From the NCBI RefSeq assembly GCF_022531965.1, contig NZ_CP092831.1:1516001-1580000 (forward strand): a stretch of DNA of 64,000 nt, read 5' to 3'. Positions 1 through 6,083 of the stretch are shown here, piece after piece. Source of the DNA: Paenibacillus peoriae (GTDB lineage: Bacteria > Bacillota > Bacilli > Paenibacillales > Paenibacillaceae). Position 1 is the first letter of the stretch. Each line of letters opens with the position of its first letter. Under the pieces are notes generated by a model, which made no database searches, had not been told where the DNA came from, and was given only the letters and a program-made list of their open reading frames with translations. Made by a program: the position numbers and the translations under genes.

Positions 1-56
1 ATTTTTCCTTCCTCGTTCAGCAGTGTTCCATCCATATCAATCGCAAACAGTTTCAT
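1..56 (-). CDS. HAD-superfamily (Cof-type) phosphatase, N-terminus only
   Basis: The reverse strand reads an ATG at 56 followed by 18 codons giving MKLFAIDMDGTLLNEEGK, which carries the DxDGT motif I signature of haloacid-dehalogenase phosphatases (first Asp is the nucleophile). An AGGAG-like ribosome site sits just upstream of the start. The gene runs off the left edge, so substrate and length cannot be judged. It is followed upstream (in its own orientation) by a DeoR-family regulator, a pairing typical of sugar-phosphate metabolism. The HAD assignment rests on the motif alone but is a very characteristic one. Confidence 0.85.
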   Translation of the reverse strand, partial: MKLFAIDMDGTLLNEEGK

Positions 57-125
57 TTCTCTCCAACTCCTGTCTTTCGATATCTCTGTGATAAATCTTG
101 AGTTCTAGCTAAGCAGTCTCATATT

Positions 126-887
126 TTATGAGGGGACAACAACTTCAATATCATGATGTTGCAAAATTTCCAGCATTGCTGGTTCTGGCAAGCGATCGGT
201 GATCACGATATTAACTTCAGATAAATCAGCAAAACGATACGGGAAATTAATTCCGAATTTCGAATGGTCCGCAAGGATGATCACCTGATCCGCCTGTTTC
301 ATCATCTGATGCTTCAGCATACCGTCTTCTTCATGAATCAGGCTTAGTCCGTGGGATGATATGCCTCCAATCCCGATAAAAGCTTTGTCTACAAAATAGT
401 GAGACAAAGTGGCGATTACGGACGAGCCATATACATACCGGTGCTCTTTTTGCAGGCGGCCTCCCAACAGATGAATGGAGACACCGTCTTTTCCAGATAG
501 TACGTCGGCCTGATTAATTGAATTGGTGATAACCGAACATTCCTGCACATTCAGTCTTTCTGCACACGCCTGTACGGTGGTAGAGGAATCCAATATAATA
601 CGATCCCTATCTCGTACCATGTTGGCAGCCAATTGTCCGATCACTTGTTTCTCCTCAGATACAGTAAGCAGTCTTTCGTTATAATTTCCAATTGGATCGT
701 GATGCAGTTTAGGGAGAAGGGCGCCGCCGCGGGTGCGAATAATTTTTTGATGCTCCTCAAGTTTTACCAGGTCTCGACGGGCCGTATCCCGTGAAACATT
801 AAAAATTTCACAAATATCATCCACCGAAATACGCTTGTGAAGCTGTAAGTAATCAACGATTTTTAACATTCGTTCTTCCTGATACAT
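126..887 (-). CDS. DeoR-family transcriptional regulator
   Basis: A 253-aa protein with an N-terminal DeoR winged helix (about residues 6-57, including the recognition stretch VSRDTARRDLVKL) and a C-terminal DeoRC sugar-phosphate sensor domain with the usual LDSSTT and GIGGIS segments. DeoR proteins repress sugar-catabolism genes and are released by phosphorylated sugars; the effector here is unknown. Start ATG at 887 is preceded by AGAGGAG at 6 nt. It lies just upstream, on the same strand, of the HAD phosphatase at the window edge, with 69 nt between them, so the two are probably co-transcribed. Direct repeats upstream of it may be its own operator. Family assignment is firm; target is inference. 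Confidence 0.93.
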   Translation of the reverse strand: MYQEERMLKIVDYLQLHKRISVDDICEIFNVSRDTARRDLVKLEEHQKIIRTRGGALLPKLHHDPIGNYNERLLTVSEEKQVIGQLAANMVRDRDRIILDSSTTVQACAERLNVQECSVITNSINQADVLSGKDGVSIHLLGGRLQKEHRYVYGSSVIATLSHYFVDKAFIGIGGISSHGLSLIHEEDGMLKHQMMKQADQVIILADHSKFGINFPYRFADLSEVNIVITDRLPEPAMLEILQHHDIEVVVPS

Positions 888-924
888 AGAAAGCTCCTCT
901 GATATATAATGATTTCGGTATCTC

Positions 925-1016
925 GTAAGTGATTATAAGTAAATGTAAGTGATATTGCAATCATTTATCATGATTTTTCAGGGATTAAATGATTCTAGAT
1001 AAGTTAATGTAAGTGG
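925..1016. promoter_or_regulatory. Direct repeats upstream of deoR-type gene (candidate operator)
   Basis: GTAAGTGAT occurs at 925 and again at 945, exactly 20 bp apart (about two helical turns), with a third copy GTAAGTGG at 1009. They lie in the intergenic region between the DeoR-family gene and the divergent tRNA cluster. DeoR proteins often bind spaced repeats in their own control region, so autoregulation is a reasonable inference. The rest of 888-1070 is AT-rich and holds nothing else I can name. Confidence 0.4.
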
Positions 1017-1070
1017 ACATGCATTTTGTAATGATAAAAACTGCTTTTTTTAAAATTTCAAAAATAAGTA

Positions 1071-1099
1071 TTGCCATTTGTTATTCTATTTGATATACT
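1071..1099 (+). promoter_or_regulatory. Sigma-A promoter of the tRNA cluster
   Basis: TTGCCA at 1071-1076 and TATACT at 1094-1099 are separated by 17 bp, 34 nt upstream of the first tRNA. Confidence 0.75.
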
Positions 1100-1132
1100 C
1101 TTTCTTGTCGCCAAGTTGGCGCATAATAATAA

Positions 1133-1204
1133 GGCCCGTTGGTCAAGGGGTTAAGACACCTCCCTTTCACGGAGGTAACAGGGGTTCGAATCCCCTACGG
1201 GTCA
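1133..1204 (+). tRNA. tRNA-Glu (TTC)
   Basis: A 72-nt cloverleaf: acceptor GGCCCGT pairs with ACGGGTC (one G-T pair), the anticodon loop is CTTTCAC giving TTC, and the T-loop is GGTTCGAATCC. Discriminator base A; CCA is not encoded. Confidence 0.95.
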
Positions 1205-1290
1205 TTGTTGTCTTTATAGACTACATGTTGCATGCTTAAGGGAAATTCCTGAGGTCTGGTCTAATGGCGGACAGCTTGGATGAACAGCAT

Positions 1291-1366
1291 GAGCCATTAG
1301 CTCAGTTGGTAGAGCACCTGACTTTTAATCAGGGTGTCGAAGGTTCGAGTCCTTCATGGCTCACCA
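1291..1366 (+). tRNA. tRNA-Lys (TTT)
   Basis: Acceptor GAGCCAT pairs with ATGGCTC, anticodon loop ACTTTTAAT gives TTT, T-arm AGGTTCGAGTCCT. The CCA end is encoded (1364-1366), unlike its two neighbours. Confidence 0.95.
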
Positions 1367-1381
1367 TTTATATTTTGTTAT

Positions 1382-1464
1382 GCGGTCGTGGTGGAATGGC
1401 AGACACGCTATCTTGAGGGGGTAGTGAGCGTACGCTCGTGGAGGTTCGAGTCCTCTCGACCGCA
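1382..1464 (+). tRNA. tRNA-Leu (GAG), copy 1
   Basis: An 83-nt class II tRNA with acceptor GCGGTCG/CGACCGC, anticodon stem CTATC/GGTAG with loop TTGAGGG (GAG), and a long variable arm AGCGTACGCT. CCA is not encoded. A near-identical copy lies at 3809. Confidence 0.95.
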
Positions 1465-1480
1465 TCAATGGAATGAACGG

Positions 1481-1509
1481 AAAAGTCTCTCACGGTAGAG
1501 GCTTTTTTT
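1481..1509 (+). terminator. Terminator of the tRNA cluster
   Basis: AGTCTCT and AGAGGCT form a 7-bp stem (one G-T pair) around CACGGT, followed by a run of seven T. Confidence 0.8.
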
Positions 1510-1563
1510 ATTTGTGTAATGATGTAATAAAGTAATGATTATGATGAAATAATGATTCCATAG

Positions 1564-1609
1564 TATAATATAACGCCATAATGTTATAGAATGATAAGTA
1601 TAAACTTAT
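1564..1609 (+). promoter_or_regulatory. Promoter with two palindromes ahead of the MarR gene
   Basis: A consensus -10 box TATAAT lies at 1564-1569 (the -35 is weak). It overlaps the inverted repeat TATAAC-N8-GTTATA (1569-1588), and a second perfect repeat ATAAGT-N4-ACTTAT follows at 1594-1609. MarR proteins bind palindromes over their own promoters, so these are good candidates for an autoregulatory operator. Confidence 0.6.
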
Positions 1610-1627
1610 GAAGTGACGGTGAAAAAT

Positions 1628-2083
1628 ATGGACACTCAACTGTTAGGAAATATATCAGAAAATATTTTGGGCTTGTTTCCGATTGTGAAGAAGAAATTTT
1701 TCACCTACGGTCCGCTCGATTTCCCATTACACTTGTCGCCTAATAACTTTCAGGTGCTAATGCTCCTGCGTGAAGTACGTTCGTCTACGGTATCAGATTT
1801 GTCCAAACAGCTCAATGTCTCACGTCCGAACATGACTCCTCTTCTGGACAAACTGGTGGAGCATGGGTTGGCTGACCGCCAGTCGTGTGATTCGGATCGC
1901 AGAGTCGTGAATGTGGCGATTACACAGGAAGGCGATGCTTTTTGTGAACAGGTATTTCATACCTTCTCCAATAAAATTCAAGAAAGACTGGTGTATCTGC
2001 CAGAAGAAGATTTATTGCATCTGAGTGAAACTTTGAATGAATTGAAGCATATTTTACTTAAAATCGACAACTCTGCTACGTGA
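1628..2083 (+). CDS. MarR-family transcriptional regulator
   Basis: A 151-aa MarR-type winged helix dimer: helix-turn-helix around VSDLSKQLNVSRPNMTPLLD, followed by the wing with DSDRRVVNVAITQEG. An in-frame GTG lies 15 nt upstream at 1613, but the ATG at 1628 has GGTGA at 5 nt and is preferred. MarR regulators usually repress efflux, stress or catabolic genes and respond to small aromatic or oxidising ligands; no N-terminal redox cysteine of OhrR type is visible, so I do not link it to ohr at 12589. It is a single-gene unit with its own terminator. Confidence 0.92.
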   Translation: MDTQLLGNISENILGLFPIVKKKFFTYGPLDFPLHLSPNNFQVLMLLREVRSSTVSDLSKQLNVSRPNMTPLLDKLVEHGLADRQSCDSDRRVVNVAITQEGDAFCEQVFHTFSNKIQERLVYLPEEDLLHLSETLNELKHILLKIDNSAT

Positions 2084-2105
2084 TTGGCGTAAGTGGACTG
2101 GCTTA

Positions 2106-2140
2106 AAGACCGCCCTTTCTTCGGAAAACAGGCGGTTTTT
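2106..2140 (+). terminator. Terminator after the MarR gene
   Basis: ACCGCC and GGCGGT form a stem around a CTTTCTTCGG-containing loop, followed by five T. Confidence 0.8.
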
Positions 2141-2151
2141 GTTGCGTGTTG

Positions 2152-2160
2152 TGGTATAAT
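2152..2160 (+). promoter_or_regulatory. Extended -10 promoter for the first XRE gene
   Basis: TGGTATAAT is a perfect extended -10 element about 110 nt before the XRE gene. No convincing -35 box is present, as expected for extended -10 promoters. Confidence 0.5.
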
Positions 2161-2268
2161 GGAAACCAACATACATAATTCGGTAATTTTAGCATACGTG
2201 ATCTTTGAAATGGGAACAGAGAACATGATATCGTTATTTGAGAGCCTGCTAGGGAGGAAGGAACTTCT

Positions 2269-2643
2269 ATGCAATCTATTTACCATCGCATCGAGGAACT
2301 CATCAAGGAACGGGGAATGACGAAAAAGGCGTTCTGCCAGCAGTTAGGCATTAGTACAGGGAACTTCGGGGATTGGAAAAGAGGAAAAACGACGCCGGGC
2401 ACGAATAAACTCATTGAAATCGCTTCTTTTTTTGATGCGAGTCTGGACTGGATTATGCTGGGTCGAGATATACAGGGTGAGGTGCTAAAGGAGTCGCAAG
2501 ACCCTTATTTTTTTGACGCTTCAGGGCAACTGAATTGCCAGGAGGAACCGCTTAGTGAGGCGGAAAGAAATTTTATACTTGAGTATATTGAATTTACCCG
2601 CTTTCGTAAAGAGAAAAACCAGCGCAATTCTACTATGGGGTAA
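2269..2643 (+). CDS. XRE-family helix-turn-helix regulator, paralogue A
   Basis: A 124-aa protein with an N-terminal HTH (residues 3-65; KKAFCQQLGISTGNFGDWKRG) followed by a short acidic tail ending in an EYIEFTRFRK segment. It starts at ATG 2269 after GGGAGGAAGG. The HTH resembles phage-repressor-like domains that bind operator DNA. The next gene encodes a close paralogue with the same layout, so the pair arose by tandem duplication. Targets are unknown and no other phage gene is nearby. Confidence 0.88.
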   Translation: MQSIYHRIEELIKERGMTKKAFCQQLGISTGNFGDWKRGKTTPGTNKLIEIASFFDASLDWIMLGRDIQGEVLKESQDPYFFDASGQLNCQEEPLSEAERNFILEYIEFTRFRKEKNQRNSTMG

Positions 2644-2736
2644 TGGTTGCTTAGGATTTGATGGGGATTACTAATGAGTAAGGCTGAAAAATGAAAATTA
2701 TTTTTGAAAAAGTTACTGTTTCGGAGGGGAAACATT

Positions 2737-3120
2737 TTGGGAGATCAAACTATTTATCAGCGGATTGAAGCTTTGATTAAAGATCGGGGAATGACCAAGA
2801 AGGCATTTTGTGAAAAACTTAAAATCAGTTCAGGGAATCTCGGTGATTGGAGAAGGGGGAAAACAACGCCGGGTACCACTCATTTAATTCAGATTTCGGA
2901 CTTTTTTAATGTATCGCTCGATTGGTTAATGAAAGGGATTAAGCCGGGAGAAGGCGTACTTCAGGAGCAGAAGGCTGCTTATTTTTTTGGAGTGATGGGG
3001 CCACTGAATTGCCAGGCAGAGGATCTTGAGACGGAAGAACAGAATTTTATTTTAGAATATGTTGAATTTGCGAAATATCGTAAACAAAAAAGTGAGAAGG
3101 ATAAAACAAAGCCGGAATGA
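2737..3120 (+). CDS. XRE-family helix-turn-helix regulator, paralogue B
   Basis: A 127-aa paralogue of the preceding protein: same start (YQRIEALIKDRGMTKKAFC), same ISSGNLGDWRRGKTTPGT recognition region, and same tail motif FILEYVEFAKYRK. I place the start at TTG 2737 because GGAGGGG lies 7 nt upstream; an in-frame TTG at 2704 has no ribosome site. Only 93 nt separate it from paralogue A and no terminator intervenes, so co-transcription is likely. The C-terminal tail is more lysine-rich than in paralogue A. Function beyond DNA binding is not known. Confidence 0.87.
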   Translation: MGDQTIYQRIEALIKDRGMTKKAFCEKLKISSGNLGDWRRGKTTPGTTHLIQISDFFNVSLDWLMKGIKPGEGVLQEQKAAYFFGVMGPLNCQAEDLETEEQNFILEYVEFAKYRKQKSEKDKTKPE

Positions 3121-3147
3121 TTTTTTGGCTAAAGATTGTCTGGGTTG

Positions 3148-3190
3148 AAAACCCGTAAACGAACTGGAGGGGTTCGCTTTACGGGTTTAT
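3148..3190 (+). terminator. Hairpin terminator after the XRE pair
   Basis: AAACCCGTAAACGAAC pairs with GGTTCG-C-TTTACGGGTTT, a long stem followed by an interrupted T tract. Confidence 0.7.
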
Positions 3191-3244
3191 TTGGTTTCTT
3201 GGTGATATGGAATGACCTGTATGTAACTGGAATGCTTGTTGGAT

Positions 3245-3466
3245 TTAGAGTGGTGATGCCTCCTTATAATCGTTATCGTCGATGTTCAGAATTGCAGCAA
3301 CTTGTTTTCTGTACCTTTGTGCTTTGCGGGTGCCGTGAATCAGATTGGACAAGCGTGAAGGCGGAATATTGTGAGTCTCACAAAATGTTTTCTGATCCAG
3401 TCGAAGTTCGACAAGCCGTTGTTTGATGGCCCACCCGAAGGAGGTGACAGGCATTTTGTTGTTCAA
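3245..3466 (-). CDS. Small XRE-type DNA-binding protein
   Basis: A 73-aa protein with a single HTH (GWAIKQRLVELRLDQKTFC, then IPPSRLSNLIHGTRKAQRYR). Small standalone HTH proteins of this kind occur near phage or mobile regions but also as chromosomal singletons. Start TTG at 3466 has AGGGG 9 nt upstream; ATG at 3454 is an alternative four codons in. It is convergent to the XRE pair. Protein-like composition and a clean HTH pattern make it more credible than the overlapping plus-strand reading frame. Confidence 0.7.
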   Translation of the reverse strand: MNNKMPVTSFGWAIKQRLVELRLDQKTFCETHNIPPSRLSNLIHGTRKAQRYRKQVAAILNIDDNDYKEASPL

Positions 3467-3663
3467 AAGAAATCGCCCCTTACGGATTCTTACGGAATAA
3501 TTGGTGTGTTATAATAATCATCAGTAAACATGTTAGAATTAACCATCTGAAACTATGATACACTTTTATACGTGTTTTTACAATCGTAAATACGTTATTT
3601 TGTCAAATTAATTACTTAGTTAAGTGCCAAGTGGTTCTGATAATCCGTAAGGGGGCAACATTA

Positions 3664-3726
3664 ATGCATAGTTCAGCAAGCGGTTATCTTTATACAGGAC
3701 GGTATTATTATCGCTCATATATGTAA
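3664..3726 (+). CDS. Possible 20-aa peptide MHSSASGYLYTGRYYYRSYM
   Basis: A short reading frame with AAGGGGG placed 8-9 nt upstream of an ATG. The product is rich in Tyr (6 of 20) and Ser. It sits in a 340-nt gap otherwise free of genes, 25 nt upstream of the promoter of the second tRNA-Leu. I do not recognise it; the strong ribosome site is the only evidence that it is translated. Confidence 0.4.
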   Translation: MHSSASGYLYTGRYYYRSYM

Positions 3727-3750
3727 GTTAAAATAATTATAATATTTTTG

Positions 3751-3779
3751 TTTACAAATAGTTGATGAGAGAGTATAAT
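3751..3779 (+). promoter_or_regulatory. Sigma-A promoter of the second tRNA-Leu
   Basis: TTTACA at 3751-3756 and TATAAT at 3774-3779 with 17-bp spacing, 29 nt upstream of the tRNA. Confidence 0.8.
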
Positions 3780-3808
3780 AAATCTGTTGCCTCAATACAT
3801 TATGATTT

Positions 3809-3891
3809 GCGGTCGTGGTGGAATGGCAGACACGCTATCTTGAGGGGGTAGTGGGCGTACGCCCGTGGAGGTTCGAGTCCTCTCGACCGCA
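3809..3891 (+). tRNA. tRNA-Leu (GAG), copy 2
   Basis: Identical to copy 1 at 1382 except for two compensating changes in the variable arm (AGCGTACGCT in copy 1, GGCGTACGCC here). CCA is not encoded. Confidence 0.95.
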
Positions 3892-3911
3892 TTATATGCA
3901 AGACCTAGTTA

Positions 3912-3954
3912 AAAAAGCATCCTGACACGGTTTACGTGAAAGGGTGCTTTTTTT
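3912..3954. terminator. Bidirectional terminator between tRNA-Leu and gpx
   Basis: AAAAAGCATCC pairs with GGGTGCTTTTT across a short spacer, with A and T tracts on both sides; it serves the tRNA on the plus strand and can serve the converging gpx gene. Confidence 0.8.
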
Positions 3955-4036
3955 GTTAAGTATTTTTCGTTATATTCTTTAGTCACGGAAGCCACGGTTG
4001 CAACAGGTCGTTTATTAACTGTGATAATGAAGAATG

Positions 4037-4522
4037 TCAGTTTTGCTGCAAAAGCTTCTCTATATCTCCCGCCAGCTTATCTGGCGTGGTTTGCGGTGCA
4101 TAGCGCTTAAATACGTTACCTTCTCTTGTAATTAAGAATTTAGTGAAATTCCATTTGATCGCTTTGGACCCTAATACCCCCGGAGCTGTTTGGGTCAGGT
4201 AGCGAAATAAGGGGTGTGCTTGATCGCCATTGACATCTGTCTTGGCGAACATCGGAAAGGTGACACCATAATTGATCTGGCAAAACTCGGAGATCTCCTC
4301 ATTGGAACCTGGCTCTTGTTTGGCAAACTGGTTGCTGGGAAATCCCAAAATTTCGAGCCCCTGTTCATGATACTGGTCATATAGCTCTTGTAGCGCTTTG
4401 TATTGGGGGGTTAACCCACATTTGCTGGCAGTGTTCACGATAAGCAGAACGTTCCCTTCAAATGTGGATAACGGAATTTGTTTCCCTTGCAGGGTTTGCG
4501 CATCATATTCATAAACGGTCAT
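4037..4522 (-). CDS. gpx: Glutathione peroxidase-family thiol peroxidase
   Basis: A 161-aa cytosolic enzyme of the GPx family. The catalytic tetrad region is visible: Cys in NTASKCGLTPQY, Gln in FPSNQF, and Trp/Asn in KWNFTKFLI. Bacterial Cys-type members reduce hydroperoxides, usually with thioredoxin rather than glutathione. I start at ATG 4522 because the in-frame ATG at 4537 lies inside the GAGGAGA ribosome site. Length matches the family (about 160). It stands alone, converging on the tRNA-Leu terminator. Confidence 0.95.
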   Translation of the reverse strand: MTVYEYDAQTLQGKQIPLSTFEGNVLLIVNTASKCGLTPQYKALQELYDQYHEQGLEILGFPSNQFAKQEPGSNEEISEFCQINYGVTFPMFAKTDVNGDQAHPLFRYLTQTAPGVLGSKAIKWNFTKFLITREGNVFKRYAPQTTPDKLAGDIEKLLQQN

Positions 4523-4537
4523 AGCATCTCTCCTCAT

Positions 4538-4915
4538 TCAATATTCAGCAATTAAATTTTAGACAATTTAAAGAAGGGTTGCAAGCCTGGAAAAGCTGTA
4601 TAAAGCCTTCAGGCGCTGTAAAATCGTATTTTGCTCAAAACAGTAAATCGCACCGCAAATGGAGCGAATTAAGTTGTTTCTTCTTATAAAAGCGGGTTAA
4701 ATCGGTGTTTAGCTGGTACATATAGCGTATTTTCTTCTCTTTTTACAAAAAAAGGCCAATAACGCTTTACCCTACGCCAATATTGACATGCTTGTCATTT
4801 TCAAAAAGGGATGAAAAACAGAGATTAAAGGAGATGTGAGAAGCATAGTTGCATTGTAAGCGTTATTATTAATCTTCTATGCTCTAAAGCCCGATTTATA
4901 ACCCTGCAGTTGAGC
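4538..4915. other. Intergenic region upstream of kdp leader
   Basis: AT-rich, about 380 nt between the divergent gpx and the kdp promoter. It must carry the gpx promoter, but I see no clear motif, repeat or gene in it. Confidence 0.5.
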
Positions 4916-4945
4916 TTTACAGTCTTCCATGCGCGGGTGTATGAT
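4916..4945 (+). promoter_or_regulatory. Promoter of the c-di-AMP riboswitch-kdp transcript
   Basis: TTTACA at 4916-4921 and TATGAT at 4940-4945 with 18-bp spacing, about 40 nt upstream of the riboswitch. Confidence 0.6.
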
Positions 4946-4984
4946 TCAAGACGTAATTTCAAATTAACTTGAATGAAGCAACAA

Positions 4985-5170
4985 CGAAATGTCTATAGCG
5001 CTGAATTTTGCAGTTGCAAAAGCGGGGGAACCAATCGAGACTGTACGGCTTCGGAAGCCGTGTGTCTCATGGGGTGAATTTTCCGGTCAAGTGCCAGAAA
5101 TAGGGCGACTCTCACGTCCGAATCCGACAGCTAACCTCGTAAGCGTACAGGGAGAGGCAACAAACCGCCG
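4985..5170 (+). ncRNA. c-di-AMP riboswitch (ydaO-yuaA type)
   Basis: The conserved blocks of the ydaO class are in order: GCGGGGGAACCAA (about 5022), a GGGGTGAATTTTCCG block (about 5090), a variable hairpin GGCTTCGGAAGCC, AGGGCGACTC, then CCGAATCCGACAGCTAACC and CTCGTAAGCGT, closing with GGGAGAGGC. These riboswitches switch transcription off when c-di-AMP, a signal of high K+, is bound. Together with the terminator at 5206 it would repress the downstream Kdp K+ pump. The same region can be read as an open frame joined to the next gene, but the RNA motif explains it better. Confidence 0.92.
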
Positions 5171-5205
5171 TGTGCAGCCATGGTTTATTTTATCATGGAT
5201 ATGTC

Positions 5206-5245
5206 AGAAGCCGGAGGAAAGCCTTTTTCCTTCGGCTTCTTTTTG
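5206..5245 (+). terminator. Riboswitch expression-platform terminator
   Basis: AGAAGCCGGAGGAAA pairs with TTTCCTTCGGCTTCT, then TTTTTG. It lies between the c-di-AMP aptamer and the first gene of the kdp operon, where a regulated terminator is expected. Confidence 0.85.
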
Positions 5246-5276
5246 TTGTCTTTTTATACCGGGAGAGGAGCTACTG

Positions 5277-5672
5277 ATGGAAGGTCGGTTAATTATTGTC
5301 ACTGCACCGAATGAAGCGGGCAGAAGTTTTGTGAAATTGCTTATTTTCAAAAAATTGGCGTTTGCAGTTCTCACGAATAGCGCCCAGGAGGAACGACAGC
5401 TCAAAAAAATGGGTGTGGAGCACATTGTCCGCATCAATACCATGCAAGCGGGAAAATGGAATTTTCCAAAAAAAGAAATTGGTAGTGTGTATTTGTTCGA
5501 GAACAGCTTGAATCTGACTTGCCGTTTCCTGCAAATATGTCGACCACTAACATCGGAATCGATCTATGTTATTACACACGGCTGTAATCCACAAGGAATT
5601 TATCGGGGATTGGGAGCGGACCATGTGATCTACACATTGAACGGAGAGGTGGGTTTTCTGCTGAACGGATAA
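5277..5672 (+). CDS. Unknown protein, first gene of kdp operon, Rossmann-like
   Basis: A 131-aa soluble protein that I do not recognise. It begins RLIIVTAPNEAGRSF and shows alternating predicted strands and helices (FAVLTNS, VEHIVRIN, SIYVITHG, ADHVIYTL), reminiscent of a small nucleotide-binding Rossmann domain of the TrkA-N kind, but the glycine motif is not canonical. Start ATG 5277 follows GAGAGGAG at 6 nt; the frame stays open upstream only because it passes through the riboswitch. It is the first gene behind the c-di-AMP riboswitch, 79 nt ahead of a small membrane peptide and kdpF. A role in regulating Kdp is inference from position. Confidence 0.7.
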   Translation: MEGRLIIVTAPNEAGRSFVKLLIFKKLAFAVLTNSAQEERQLKKMGVEHIVRINTMQAGKWNFPKKEIGSVYLFENSLNLTCRFLQICRPLTSESIYVITHGCNPQGIYRGLGADHVIYTLNGEVGFLLNG

Positions 5673-5751
5673 GCACTTATGACATAGTTGTTTTATGATT
5701 TTATGATGGAATAAGAATGGCGATCTGAGGATCGATACGGAGGGTATAAAC

Positions 5752-5859
5752 ATGATGGATATATACATGCTGCTCGTCATGGCTGTGAGTTATGGAGTGA
5801 TACTGCTGTTTGTACGCTGGTGTGATGCGCAGACCTCTAAAGGAGGACGAAGAGGATGA
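5752..5859 (+). CDS. 35-aa single-span membrane peptide of kdp operon
   Basis: A short reading frame with GGAGGG 7 nt before ATG 5752. The product has one hydrophobic span (residues 4-21, YMLLVMAVSYGVILLFV) followed by a basic tail ending GGRRG. Its stop overlaps the kdpF start (ATGA), which argues for translational coupling and real expression. It could be an extra KdpF-like accessory subunit; I know no named family for it. Confidence 0.7.
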   Translation: MMDIYMLLVMAVSYGVILLFVRWCDAQTSKGGRRG

Positions 5860-5933
5860 TCGTTATACTCGGGCTTACGGCTATTGTGTTTATGTATTTA
5901 ATCTACGCACTCCTGAACCCTGAAAAGTTCTAG
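5856..5933 (+). CDS. kdpF: KdpF, small subunit of K+-transporting ATPase
   Basis: A 25-aa peptide MIVILGLTAIVFMYLIYALL then NPEKF. One transmembrane helix and the ending YALLNPEKF are diagnostic of KdpF, which sits between KdpA and KdpB and stabilises the KdpFABC complex. AGGAGG lies 9 nt upstream and the start overlaps the stop of the preceding peptide gene by four bases. It is the usual leading gene of kdpFABC operons. Confidence 0.93.
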   Translation: MIVILGLTAIVFMYLIYALLNPEKF

Positions 5934-5959
5934 TCACTTGTAGGGATAGAGCGGGCGAA

Positions 5960-6049
5960 GAACAACAGATCTGAGCATTAAAGCATCATTGGTAGCAGGT
6001 TTTCGCAAACGTGTGCACTTCATAGATGGTCTAATCGGGTCTGTTGTTC
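5960..6049 (+). other. Possible structured RNA between kdpF and kdpA
   Basis: GAACAACAGA (5960-5969) is perfectly complementary to TCTGTTGTTC (6040-6049), enclosing 70 nt that holds an inner GTTT-TCGC-AAAC hairpin. No reading frame explains the 150-nt gap. It could be a processing or stability element in the kdp mRNA; I recognise no known riboswitch class. Confidence 0.4.
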
Positions 6050-6083
6050 CAAACGCAGGAGCATTTTGAAGGAGGAATAGAGG

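Noticed and set aside
3136..3426. Plus-strand open frame of 96 codons
   Set aside because: Covers a terminator and lies antisense to the HTH protein at 3245-3466; no ribosome site.
4989..5276. N-terminal 96 codons of an open frame running into the 131-aa gene
   Set aside because: The segment is the c-di-AMP riboswitch and its terminator; the only good ribosome site is at 5277.
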